A program made the translations under genes and the position numbers. The notes beneath the pieces were generated by a model. That model searched no databases, was not told the DNA's origin, and saw only the letters and a program-made list of their open reading frames with translations. A stretch of 64,000 bases of DNA from Thalassospira sp. ER-Se-21-Dark (GTDB lineage: Bacteria; Pseudomonadota; Alphaproteobacteria; Rhodospirillales; Thalassospiraceae), in the NCBI RefSeq assembly GCF_017922435.1, contig NZ_VDEZ01000002.1, positions 1,014,575 through 1,078,574 on the forward strand. The letters run 5' to 3'. The number at the start of each line of letters is the position of its first letter. Within the stretch, counting starts at the first letter, position 1. Below, one piece after another: positions 17,605-25,511 of this stretch.

Positions 17605-18459
17605 TTAGCCTTTATTTGCTTCACGCTTGGCCGCGAAATCTTCGGGACCGCCATTAATGACATGCTCTTCGAGCCAGGCCTGGAACGTTTCGCGATCACG
17701 TGCAATCGGATCCCATGCCTTATAGAACGCGTTGTCGCGCTTGTAATATCCTTGGGCGTAGGACGGATGCGCCCCACCCGGCACCTCAACAATCGCCGTT
17801 ACCGCCCAGTTCGGCAGCATCACGGCATTGGGCGAAATATCGCCGAAATCATCAACGATCTCTTCTACGGTGATGATGGATTTCTTGGCCGCCAGAACGG
17901 CTTCTTTCTGCACACCGACAATACCTTCAAACAGGACGTCGCCCTTTTTGTTGGCTTTCTGGGCATGTACCACGGTGACGTCCGGGCGGATCGCCGGAAC
18001 AGCCGCCAGGCTTTCACCGGTGAACGGGCATTCAATGAATTTGATGTTCGGGTTTACGCGCGGCAATTCCGCCCCGCGATAGCCCTTAAATACTGCGCAA
18101 GGCAGGCCAGCCGCACCGGCGTCATAGGCATTTGCCATGGCTGCGTGGCTGTGTTCTTCGATCTCAAGCTTGGTCGGCCAGCTCTTTTCATAGGCATCGC
18201 GCAGACGGTGCAACGAGCCGACACCGGGGTTCCCGCCCCAGGAAAAGATCAGTTTCTTGGCACAACCAGCCCCGATCAACTGATCATAGATCACATCAGG
18301 CGTCATGCGGACCAAGGTCAGGTTCTTGATGCCCTGCCGGATAATCTCGTGCCCTGCGGCGTGCGGAATCAGATGGGTAAAGCCTTCCATCGAGATGGTG
18401 TCGCCATCCTTGACGCAGGATGCGACCGCCTCTTTAAGCGACATGAAACGTGCAACCAC
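17605..18459 (-). CDS. pcaI: 3-oxoadipate CoA-transferase subunit A (CatI-type)
   Basis: A 284-residue CoA-transferase alpha subunit: MSLKEAVASCVKDGDTISME at the start, GFTHLIPHAAGHEIIRQ, then FSWGGNPGVGSLHRLRDA, the CoA-binding glycine-rich segment of the CatI/GctA group. It pairs with the next gene. It begins 114 bp after pcaG; that gap holds a long perfect-armed hairpin. The AUG is preceded by a purine-rich CACAGGAG site. Confidence 0.9.
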   Translation of the reverse strand: MVARFMSLKEAVASCVKDGDTISMEGFTHLIPHAAGHEIIRQGIKNLTLVRMTPDVIYDQLIGAGCAKKLIFSWGGNPGVGSLHRLRDAYEKSWPTKLEIEEHSHAAMANAYDAGAAGLPCAVFKGYRGAELPRVNPNIKFIECPFTGESLAAVPAIRPDVTVVHAQKANKKGDVLFEGIVGVQKEAVLAAKKSIITVEEIVDDFGDISPNAVMLPNWAVTAIVEVPGGAHPSYAQGYYKRDNAFYKAWDPIARDRETFQAWLEEHVINGGPEDFAAKREANKG

Positions 18460-18513
18460 GGCAAAACTCCTGTGGTATCAATCCAAAAAATTACGAGTGC
18501 GAGAAATGAGGTC

Positions 18514-18560
18514 GATGGCTGCGACCGCCGGCTTTCCCCAAAGCGGCCGACGCAGCCATC
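18514..18560. other. Long intra-operon hairpin between pcaG and pcaI
   Basis: Ten-base arms GATGGCTGCG (18514-18523) and CGCAGCCATC (18551-18560) enclose a further imperfect GC-rich stem. No T-run follows directly on the minus strand, so it looks more like an mRNA-stability or segmental-processing element than a terminator. Confidence 0.45.
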
Positions 18561-18573
18561 GGGCCAGATCGAC

Positions 18574-19161
18574 TTACACGTCGAAGAACACGGTTTCAGC
18601 ATTCCCCTGCATGTGAATATCGATCCGGTATTCAATCCCCGTCGGGGTTTCGACACGCTTGGCAATCAGGGTGTCGCGACGATCCGCTGGTACAGACTGC
18701 AAAACAGGGTCCTTGGCATTCAGATCTGCCTCGTCGTCGAAGTAAAAACGGGTAAAGGCGTGAACCAGCATGCCACGCATAAAGACGATGACATTGACAA
18801 ACGGCGCCTCGGCGTCGGCAACAACACCCGGCTTTACCGTATCAAACCAGAAGCGTAGCTTGGCATCCGTGCCTGTACCGCAACGGCCAAGCCCGCGGAA
18901 ACCGGTATCAGCCACATCAATCGGCTTTTCGTTGTAATTGCCGTCGGCATCGGCTTGCCAGATTTCGATCATCGCATCGTTGACCGGATTGCCATCGCCA
19001 TCAAAGACAGTACCGGTGATGCGGATATGTTCACCCTTGGCATCCGGACCGGCAACGGTCGGATCGGCGATGTCGGTAAAGTCGTATGCGTACTGGCCTG
19101 CAGTCAAGCCATAGGCGAAATACGGACCAACCGTCTGTGAGGGGGTTTCACCATAAGCCAT
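18574..19161 (-). CDS. pcaG: Protocatechuate 3,4-dioxygenase alpha subunit
   Basis: A 195-residue intradiol dioxygenase subunit: GETPSQTVGPYFAYGL at the N-terminus, ITGTVFDGDGNPVNDAMIEI for the central sandwich, and FRGLGRCGTG. The His-x-His iron-ligand segment present in the beta subunit is replaced here by FVNVIVFMRGM, as expected for the non-catalytic alpha chain. With PcaH it opens protocatechuate to 3-carboxy-cis,cis-muconate. The pcaH stop lies 3 bp before this start. Confidence 0.95.
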   Translation of the reverse strand: MAYGETPSQTVGPYFAYGLTAGQYAYDFTDIADPTVAGPDAKGEHIRITGTVFDGDGNPVNDAMIEIWQADADGNYNEKPIDVADTGFRGLGRCGTGTDAKLRFWFDTVKPGVVADAEAPFVNVIVFMRGMLVHAFTRFYFDDEADLNAKDPVLQSVPADRRDTLIAKRVETPTGIEYRIDIHMQGNAETVFFDV

Positions 19162-19164
19162 GAC

Positions 19165-19866
19165 TTAATTCTCCATCGGGGTGCCGTTGCGTCCACGCAG
19201 GACAATGTCGAACTGATAACCAAGGGCAAAGCCTTCCTCGGTCTTATCGATCGAGAATTTGGCAATCAGCCGTTCACGGGCTGCTGCGTCCTCGGTGCCG
19301 AGGAAAATCGGATCAAGATCTAGCAGCGGATCACCCGGGAAATACATCTGGGTTACAAGACGGGTGGCAAAGCCCGGACCAAACAACGACAGGTGGATAT
19401 GGTTCGGACGCCACGCATTGAAGTGGTTGCCCCACGGATAGGCGCCCGGTTTGATGGTATAGAATTTGTAATTGCCCTGATCATCGGTAAAGCAACGCCC
19501 CGACCCGCGGAAGTTCGGATCCAGCGGTGCATCATGCTGATCGACCTTGTGCACGTAACGGCCTGCTGCGTTCGCCTGCCAGACTTCGACCAGGATATTG
19601 GGTTGCGGACGACCATCGGTATCCATCACCCGACCATGCACGACAATACGTTCGCCAAGCGGCTCGCCATTGACGACACCGTTTTTGGTCAGATCGAAAT
19701 CCAGTTCACGCACGCTTGCCGGGGCAAAGCGTGGACCGGTGCCTTCGGTCAAACCCGATTTGATGGCAAGTGGTGCTTGGGTCGGACCACGCAACAGGGT
19801 CGATTTGTAACCGGGTGCGATATAGGGGGCGTGGGAGCCCCAGTCACGCGGTTTAAAGGTGGACAT
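19165..19866 (-). CDS. pcaH: Protocatechuate 3,4-dioxygenase beta subunit
   Basis: A 233-residue catalytic subunit. Iron ligands are recognisable: Tyr residues in the AAGRYVHK and KPGAYPWG segments and the two His of RPNHIHLSLFG. The intradiol signature region LVEVWQANAAGRY is intact. It works as an alpha-beta oligomer with PcaG. It lies in the pcaD-pcaC-pcaH-pcaG order common in alphaproteobacteria, 5 bp after pcaC. Confidence 0.95.
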   Translation of the reverse strand: MSTFKPRDWGSHAPYIAPGYKSTLLRGPTQAPLAIKSGLTEGTGPRFAPASVRELDFDLTKNGVVNGEPLGERIVVHGRVMDTDGRPQPNILVEVWQANAAGRYVHKVDQHDAPLDPNFRGSGRCFTDDQGNYKFYTIKPGAYPWGNHFNAWRPNHIHLSLFGPGFATRLVTQMYFPGDPLLDLDPIFLGTEDAAARERLIAKFSIDKTEEGFALGYQFDIVLRGRNGTPMEN

Positions 19867-19871
19867 GAGGC

Positions 19872-20276
19872 TTACTCTCCCTTGGGTGTCGCGTCTGATG
19901 CCGCGTCGATCTCGGCATAGGTTTGTTTGGCAATGCGGAAGGCCGTATTGGCGGCAGGAACGCCGGCATAAACCGCAACATGCATCAGGGTTTCACGGAT
20001 ATCCTCGCGCGTTGCCCCGGTATTCAAGGTCGCCCGGATATGCATCGCAAGTTCTTCTTCATGGCCAAGCCCTGCAAGCAGCGCGATGGTCACGATAGAA
20101 CGTTCACGCTTGGTGAAGGCGTCGCTTGTCCAGACACCGTTCCAGACATTCTCGGTGATATAGCGCTGAAAACCTTCGTCGATTTCCGTAATTTTTTGGG
20201 TGGCGCGATCCACATGTGCATCGCCCAGAACGGAACGGCGGGTTTTCATGCCAACGTCATACCGGCTCTCAGACAA
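19872..20276 (-). CDS. pcaC: 4-carboxymuconolactone decarboxylase
   Basis: A 134-residue member of the AhpD-like CMD family: RATQKITEIDEGFQRYITEN, then FTKRERSIVTIALLAGLGHE, and the helix RATLNTGATREDIRETLMH with HVAVYAGVPAAN. These match stand-alone PcaC rather than the PcaL fusion. It decarboxylates 4-carboxymuconolactone to 3-oxoadipate enol-lactone. Its start overlaps the pcaD stop by 8 bp. Confidence 0.94.
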   Translation of the reverse strand: MSESRYDVGMKTRRSVLGDAHVDRATQKITEIDEGFQRYITENVWNGVWTSDAFTKRERSIVTIALLAGLGHEEELAMHIRATLNTGATREDIRETLMHVAVYAGVPAANTAFRIAKQTYAEIDAASDATPKGE

Positions 20277-21069
20277 GGTTCTTCTCCTTGGTAAATCGGT
20301 CGATCAACCGGGTCAGCAATTCCGGGGTTTCGATGCATGGCAGATGCCCGACCCCGTCAATCAATTCGAATTCGGCATTGGGGATCATTGATGCCATGGC
20401 GCGCACCACATCGGGCGGCGTTGCCAGATCTTCCGATCCACAGATACATAATGTCGGCACTGCAATTTTCGCTGCTGCATCGCGCAGATCACCATCGCGC
20501 AGCGCAATACAGGTCCCGACGTAACCCTCAATCGTGGTGCGTACCAGCATGTCGCGATACATCGCGGTTTCGAGAACCCGTTCCTTGCGGAAGGTCGGCG
20601 ACAGCCAGCGTTCCATGATCGCATCGCCCATGGATGCAATCCCGTCGGCCTTGATCGCCTCGATCCGGGTGTTCCAGCTGTCATAATCGCCAAGCTTGGC
20701 GGCGGTATCACACAGGATCAGACCCCGCACACGGTTTGGCACCAGCTCGGTCACTTTCTGGGCGATCAGACCGCCAACAGACAGACCGCAAATGATCACC
20801 TGATCAAGGCCAAGGTAATCAAGCAACCCGATCAGATCATTGGCATGCAGCGCGACGTCATAGGGCGCATCGCCAATACCCGACAGGCCATGCCCGCGTT
20901 TGTCATAGGTAACAATGTTGAACGTTGATGAAAGCGTATCAACGACATCATCCCAGATGCGAAGATCCGTCCCCAGAGAATTTGCAAAGACCAGTGCCGG
21001 ACCGTTTTTCGGGCCTGACTGGCTGTAATGAATGTGTGTCCCGTTGACTGGGGCGACTTGCAGACTCAT
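20269..21069 (-). CDS. pcaD: 3-oxoadipate enol-lactonase
   Basis: About 266 residues from ATG 21069 (GGAA upstream; an extra four codons upstream are possible). It is an alpha/beta hydrolase with nucleophile elbow ICGLSVGGLIAQ (Ser), Asp in ICGSEDLATPPD and His in DGVGHLPCIETP. It hydrolyses the enol-lactone to 3-oxoadipate. First gene of the pca operon, divergent from pcaQ, with a candidate PcaQ site in the 145-bp gap. Confidence 0.94.
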   Translation of the reverse strand: MSLQVAPVNGTHIHYSQSGPKNGPALVFANSLGTDLRIWDDVVDTLSSTFNIVTYDKRGHGLSGIGDAPYDVALHANDLIGLLDYLGLDQVIICGLSVGGLIAQKVTELVPNRVRGLILCDTAAKLGDYDSWNTRIEAIKADGIASMGDAIMERWLSPTFRKERVLETAMYRDMLVRTTIEGYVGTCIALRDGDLRDAAAKIAVPTLCICGSEDLATPPDVVRAMASMIPNAEFELIDGVGHLPCIETPELLTRLIDRFTKEKNLV

Positions 21070-21116
21070 TATCGTTTCCACCCTGCTTGTTTGCCCTCAC
21101 ATTCGCAGATGGTTTT

Positions 21117-21166
21117 GGTTATGTAAAATGAGGAATTGCGTAATTTGCATAACTATATAATTATGC
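21117..21166. promoter_or_regulatory. Candidate PcaQ operator region between pcaD and pcaQ
   Basis: GGTTATG at 21117-21123 and CATAACT at 21148-21154 form a 38-bp inverted repeat with a 24-bp spacer. A second palindrome, GCATAA-N8-TTATGC, lies at 21147-21166. LysR regulators typically occupy such long, two-site regions, and PcaQ of Sinorhizobium binds ATAACC/GGTTAA words. The same 38-bp arrangement occurs again before the TRAP genes. Confidence 0.6.
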
Positions 21167-21214
21167 ATGAACCAGCCATAAGAACATTCTAAACTGTTGA
21201 TGTATAGGGCACCC

Positions 21215-22156
21215 ATGCTTGATCAACGCATTAAATTCCGCCATCTGACCTGCTTTCTTGAGGTCGCGCGCCAACGCAGTGTCGTCAAGGCAGCCGATAC
21301 GCTTTCGATCACCCAACCCGCTGTTTCCAAAACCATTCGCGAGCTTGAAGAACATCTTGATGCGCGGCTGTTTGACCGATCAAAGCGCGGTGTCACCCTG
21401 ACAGATTTCGGCAAGGTATTCCTGCGTTATGCCGGGGCAAGTGTCACAGCACTTCGCCAGGGTGTCGACAGCATCAGTCAGGTGCGCATGCAAGGCGGGC
21501 TTTCGATCAATCTTGGGGTTCTGCCCACAGTTGCCGCCAGTGTGATGCCCAATGCCATCCGGCATTTCAAAACACTCAGCCCCGATACCACGGTCAAGGT
21601 CGTGGCAGGTCCGAATGTGATGTTGATGGGGCAATTACGGGTGGGTGAACTTGATCTGGTGGTCGGACGACTGGCCGAACCGGATCAGATGTCGGGATTG
21701 TCGTTCATACATTTATATTCCGAGCACATTTCGCTGGTGGCGCGGCCGGGCCATCCGTTGCTGGCCGACAAGAACCCGGACCTTACCCGCATTCGGGAAT
21801 TCACCGTTCTGGTGCCGCCGAAACACGCGATCATTCACCCCACGGTCGACAAGATGCTGATTGCGCATGGCATTGGTGCGATCCCCGACCGTATCGAAAC
21901 CGTTTCGACATCTTTCGGGCGTGCTTTTACGCGTGAAACCGATGCGATCTGGATCATTTCGAACGGGGCTGTGGCATCCGACATTGCCGAAGGGCATCTG
22001 GTCGAACTGCCGATCGATACCAGCGATACCTTTGGTCCCGTTGGGTTGACGACCAGAATTGATTCGCCAATTTCGCCGCCGGTTGAAATGCTGATCAATG
22101 CTGTACGCGAAGAAGCACAACGTCATCACAGTGCACAGGCAGGGGCGAAAGGATAA
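21215..22156 (+). CDS. pcaQ: LysR-family activator of the pca genes
   Basis: About 313 residues from ATG 21215 (MLDQRIKFRHL), which fits the family start; 6 more codons upstream are open. The winged HTH (AADTLSITQPAVSKTIREL) is followed by a LysR substrate domain with VKVVAGPNVMLMGQLRVG. The N-terminus and its position divergent from pcaD identify PcaQ, which activates pcaDCHGB and a transporter in response to pathway intermediates. The TRAP genes follow in the same direction after 233 bp but have their own candidate operator. Confidence 0.92.
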   Translation: MLDQRIKFRHLTCFLEVARQRSVVKAADTLSITQPAVSKTIRELEEHLDARLFDRSKRGVTLTDFGKVFLRYAGASVTALRQGVDSISQVRMQGGLSINLGVLPTVAASVMPNAIRHFKTLSPDTTVKVVAGPNVMLMGQLRVGELDLVVGRLAEPDQMSGLSFIHLYSEHISLVARPGHPLLADKNPDLTRIREFTVLVPPKHAIIHPTVDKMLIAHGIGAIPDRIETVSTSFGRAFTRETDAIWIISNGAVASDIAEGHLVELPIDTSDTFGPVGLTTRIDSPISPPVEMLINAVREEAQRHHSAQAGAKG

Positions 22157-22162
22157 TCATTT

Positions 22163-22200
22163 GGTTATGGATATGTGCTTACATATCATTATACATAACC
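22163..22200. promoter_or_regulatory. Candidate PcaQ operator upstream of the TRAP operon
   Basis: GGTTATG at 22163-22169 and CATAACC at 22194-22200 have a 24-bp spacer, the same arrangement as at pcaD/pcaQ. Inside it is a further palindrome ATATGT-GCTT-ACATAT (22171-22186). It lies about 190 bp upstream of dctP, directly after pcaQ. The remaining sequence up to 22389 shows only the AGGAGGAAGAGA ribosome site. Confidence 0.6.
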
Positions 22201-22389
22201 ATCACGTACCGATTAGATTGCCCTTAATTCGACATGGCTGAAATGCGCCAAACGCACGTCATGTGATAAAAAGAAGAACAAAAACAATAACAAAAAGAAC
22301 TCTTGGAAAACTTCGCACGCTAGATGCGCATCGTGGCTGAACGTTTGTCAGCGCAATGAACGCGACAAGACGTTCAAAGGAGGAAGAGA

Positions 22390-23421
22390 ATGAAACAGAT
22401 CACCAAATTGCTTGCCGGTGCAGCTGTCGCGACGATGGTGTCGTTCGGCGCACACGCACAGGAAGTCACCCTGACCGTCCACCATTTCCTGGGTCCGAAA
22501 GCACCGGCCCAGTCGAAAATGATTGAACCGTGGGCCAAGAAAATCGAAGAAGAATCAAACGGCCGTATCAAGTTTGAAATCTTCCCGTCCATGTCGCTGG
22601 GCGGCAATCCGCCGGAACTGTATCGTCAGGTCCGTGACGGCGTTGCCGACATCGTCTGGACCCTTCCGGGTTATACCCCGGGCGTCTTCCCGCGCCTTGA
22701 AGTGTTTGAACTTCCGGGTGTTCACCTTGGCGATGCACGTGCAACCAACCTTGCGATGTGGGATCTTCGTGATGAATATGCCGAAGACCTTACCGACATC
22801 CACCCGCTTGCCGTTCACGTGCATGCCGGTCAGGCCATCCACCTGACCAGCAAGGAAGTCCGTACGGTCGATGACGTCAAGGGCCTGAAGCTGCGTACCC
22901 CGACCCGTACCGGTTCCTGGGTGATTGAATCCTGGGGTGCCGAGCCCGTTGGCATGCCGGTTCCGGCCCTTCCGCAGGCCATGTCGCTTGGCGTGGTTGA
23001 TGGCGGCCTGGTGCCGTTCGAAGTTGTGCCGCCGCTGAAGCTGGCTGAACTGATTTCCTATTCTGTTGAAGGCGAAGGCGTAAATTCACGCTTTGGCACC
23101 TCGACCTTCCTGTTTGCGATGAACAAGGACCGGTATGAGAGCCTGCCCGATGACCTGAAAGAAATCATCGACCGTAACTCCGGCCGTGATTTTGCTGCTG
23201 AAATCGGTGACGTGTTCAACGGCGTTGAAGAAGTCGGCAAGCGCATGGTCAACGAAGGCAAAGGCCAGGTCGTTCAGATCACCGCTGCCGAAAAGGCAAC
23301 CTTTGACGATGCGTCCGCATCTGTTGTGGATCGCTGGATCGAAGAAGCCAAATCCAACGGCATCGATGGCGCGAAACTTGTCGAAGATGCCAAGGCCGCT
23401 GTTCAGAGCCACACCAAGTAA
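22390..23421 (+). CDS. TRAP transporter solute-binding protein (DctP family)
   Basis: A 343-residue periplasmic protein with signal peptide MKQITKLLAGAAVATMVSFG and cleavage after AHA. The DctP core is clear: GGNPPELYRQVRDGVADIVW and LKLRTPTRTGSWVIESWGA, with the Arg that salt-bridges carboxylate ligands. A strong AGGAGGAAG ribosome site precedes the start. It is the first gene of a DctP-Q-M operon next to pcaQ, so the likely ligand is protocatechuate, 4-hydroxybenzoate or a related aromatic acid; the ligand is inferred from context only. Confidence 0.9.
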   Translation: MKQITKLLAGAAVATMVSFGAHAQEVTLTVHHFLGPKAPAQSKMIEPWAKKIEEESNGRIKFEIFPSMSLGGNPPELYRQVRDGVADIVWTLPGYTPGVFPRLEVFELPGVHLGDARATNLAMWDLRDEYAEDLTDIHPLAVHVHAGQAIHLTSKEVRTVDDVKGLKLRTPTRTGSWVIESWGAEPVGMPVPALPQAMSLGVVDGGLVPFEVVPPLKLAELISYSVEGEGVNSRFGTSTFLFAMNKDRYESLPDDLKEIIDRNSGRDFAAEIGDVFNGVEEVGKRMVNEGKGQVVQITAAEKATFDDASASVVDRWIEEAKSNGIDGAKLVEDAKAAVQSHTK

Positions 23422-23504
23422 CATCCCGACGTTGCTGGTAAATCTTGTGGGGTCACGTATCATGGCGATACGTGACCCTCTGTTCCCGCAAGAATGTTAG
23501 AGAT

Positions 23505-24002
23505 ATGAAAAACGTGCTCTACAAGGCCGCTTCGTGGCTTGCTGTTGCCGGTGGCATGCTTGCCCTGCTGATCTCGATTGTTACGATCGTAAACGTGACC
23601 GCCTTTGGTCTCGACAAGATCGCCCGGCTGTTTGATGCCAATGTCCCGGCCATTATCGGCTATGAGGACTTTGTCAGCATGATCGTCAGTTCGGCGGCGT
23701 TGATGTTTTTCCCCTATTGTCAGGCACATCGCGGCCATGTCGCGGTGGACGTCTTCATCAAGATGTTTCCCGACTGGTTTGCGCGAACGGTCGACACCCT
23801 GTCGTCCGTTCTGATGACCGCACTCGCCCTGTTCCTGGGGTATATGATGGTCAATGGCCTGATCGAAGTGCGCAGCGACAATACCCTTTCGGCAATTTTG
23901 GGCTGGCCGATCTGGCCGTTCTATGTCCCGGGCATCATTGCGATGTTCCTGTGGGCGGCAATTGCCGGAAACCAGATTTTCGAGAGAGAGGCCGATGTCT
24001 GA
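23505..24002 (+). CDS. TRAP transporter small permease (DctQ family)
   Basis: About 165 residues from ATG 23505. Four hydrophobic segments (about residues 12-30, 52-70, 92-112 and 133-152), with the loop IGYEDFVSMIVSSAALMFF corresponding to the E-D/E-L motif of DctQ. It stabilises and works with the large subunit. Its stop overlaps the next start (ATGTCTGA), so the two permease subunits are translationally coupled. Confidence 0.88.
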   Translation: MKNVLYKAASWLAVAGGMLALLISIVTIVNVTAFGLDKIARLFDANVPAIIGYEDFVSMIVSSAALMFFPYCQAHRGHVAVDVFIKMFPDWFARTVDTLSSVLMTALALFLGYMMVNGLIEVRSDNTLSAILGWPIWPFYVPGIIAMFLWAAIAGNQIFEREADV

Positions 24003-25386
24003 ACGTGAATTGATCGGCCTTGGTGGCCTTGCCCTTCTCTTTGTGATCCTGGCACTGCGTGTGCCCGTCGGCCTTGCCATGGTGGGTGTCGGCATTGGCG
24101 GCAACTACGTGCTCAGCCTGTTTTTCCCGTTCCTGCGTTTTGATCCCTATCTGCAGCAGTTCAAATCCCTGCTGTACGGGATCGTGTCGAACTACGAACT
24201 GTCGGTCGTTCCGCTGTTTGTTCTGATGGGGTATCTCGCAAGTCAGGCCAACCTGTCACGCGATCTGTTTCAGGGTGTAAACGCCATCCTCGGCCGTTTC
24301 CGCGGTGGTGTCGCCATGGCGGCCATCGGGGCGTGTGCCGGTTTTGGTGCGGTATGCGGATCATCACTTGCCACCGCATCAACCATGGGCAAGGTCGCCC
24401 TGCCCGAGCTTGATCGCCTGAAATACTCCCCGCGTCTGGCAACCGGTACGCTGGCTGCGGGCGGGACGCTTGGCATTCTGATCCCGCCATCGGTTGCCCT
24501 TGTAATTTACGCGGTCACGGTTGAAGCATCGATCATTCAGATGTTTCAGGCGGCCATCATTCCGGGTCTGATTGCGGTCCTGTTCTTTATGGCGGTGATT
24601 GCCATTCAGGTGCGCCTCAACCCGTCACTGGCCCCGAAACCCGAACCGATGCCGGCCGCTGAGCGCAAGGAAGCATTGCTGCGCCTGATCCCGGTGATGG
24701 TGATCTTTGGCTCGATCATTCTGGGGCTCGGTGCCGGTCTGTTTACCCCGACACCGGCGGCCGGCGTGGGCGTGTTCGCCATTCTGGTATATGGCGTCTA
24801 TATGCGCATTCGCGGCAAAGGTGGCCTGACCTGGAAAGGACTGCGCCAGTCGCTTAAAGACACCGCCATCACATCCTCGATGATTTTCTTCATCCTGCTG
24901 GGTGCTGAAATCCTCAAGGGCTTCTTTAGCCGTGCCAACCTTCCAGCCTATATGGCCGAAGCCGCCGCCACCAGCGGCTTTGATCCGTGGCTTGTCATGG
25001 TTCTCATGCTGCTTGCCCTGATCCTTCTGGGCTGCTTCATGGAAAGTCTGTCGATGATCGTCGTGGTCATCCCGTTCTTCTGGCCGGCCCTTGTTGATAT
25101 CAATGGTGGCGACTGGGCGACGGCGGCAACCGCGGCCTATGGCATGGGGACCGAGGATCTGAAGATCTGGTTTGGGATCCTGGCACTCATTGTCGTGGAG
25201 TTGGGGCTGATTACGCCACCCGTGGGGCTGAATGTGTTCATCATCAATGCACTCGCCAAGGGTGTCCCGATGAGCCAGACCTTCCGCGGTGTCATGCCGT
25301 TCTTCGGGGCCGAGATCATTCGTATTCTGCTTCTGATCTTTGCGCCGATATTAACGCTGTTTGTGCCAACGCTGCTTGGCAATTAG
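23995..25386 (+). CDS. TRAP transporter large permease (DctM family)
   Basis: A 463-residue membrane protein starting at ATG 23995 inside the end of the small-permease gene. It has about 12 transmembrane segments, with the DctM features VVPLFVLMGYLASQANLSRD, ATASTMGKVALPELDR, GTLGILIPPSVALVIYAV and, near the end, GLITPPVGLNVFIINAL. It is the sodium-coupled channel of the TRAP system. A strong terminator follows, closing the operon before the AraC-type gene. Confidence 0.92.
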   Translation: MSERELIGLGGLALLFVILALRVPVGLAMVGVGIGGNYVLSLFFPFLRFDPYLQQFKSLLYGIVSNYELSVVPLFVLMGYLASQANLSRDLFQGVNAILGRFRGGVAMAAIGACAGFGAVCGSSLATASTMGKVALPELDRLKYSPRLATGTLAAGGTLGILIPPSVALVIYAVTVEASIIQMFQAAIIPGLIAVLFFMAVIAIQVRLNPSLAPKPEPMPAAERKEALLRLIPVMVIFGSIILGLGAGLFTPTPAAGVGVFAILVYGVYMRIRGKGGLTWKGLRQSLKDTAITSSMIFFILLGAEILKGFFSRANLPAYMAEAAATSGFDPWLVMVLMLLALILLGCFMESLSMIVVVIPFFWPALVDINGGDWATAATAAYGMGTEDLKIWFGILALIVVELGLITPPVGLNVFIINALAKGVPMSQTFRGVMPFFGAEIIRILLLIFAPILTLFVPTLLGN

Positions 25387-25404
25387 CGACGATCACAGAA
25401 CTCG

Positions 25405-25436
25405 GAAAAGCCCGCCCGTCATCTTGGCGGGCTTTT
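25405..25436 (+). terminator. Rho-independent terminator after dctM
   Basis: The hairpin GAAAAGCCCGCC / GGCGGGCTTTTC is followed by TTTTGG. It ends the TRAP operon. Confidence 0.88.
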
Positions 25437-25511
25437 CTTTTGGTCGATGCCAAAACACGCTAAGCTACCGCCATACAACCAACTATGTGACTACACAGGA
25501 TCAAGGCATCC

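Noticed and set aside
17662..18858. 398-codon plus-strand frame across pcaI and pcaG
   Set aside because: It runs through two well-identified minus-strand genes and their gap; no family features.
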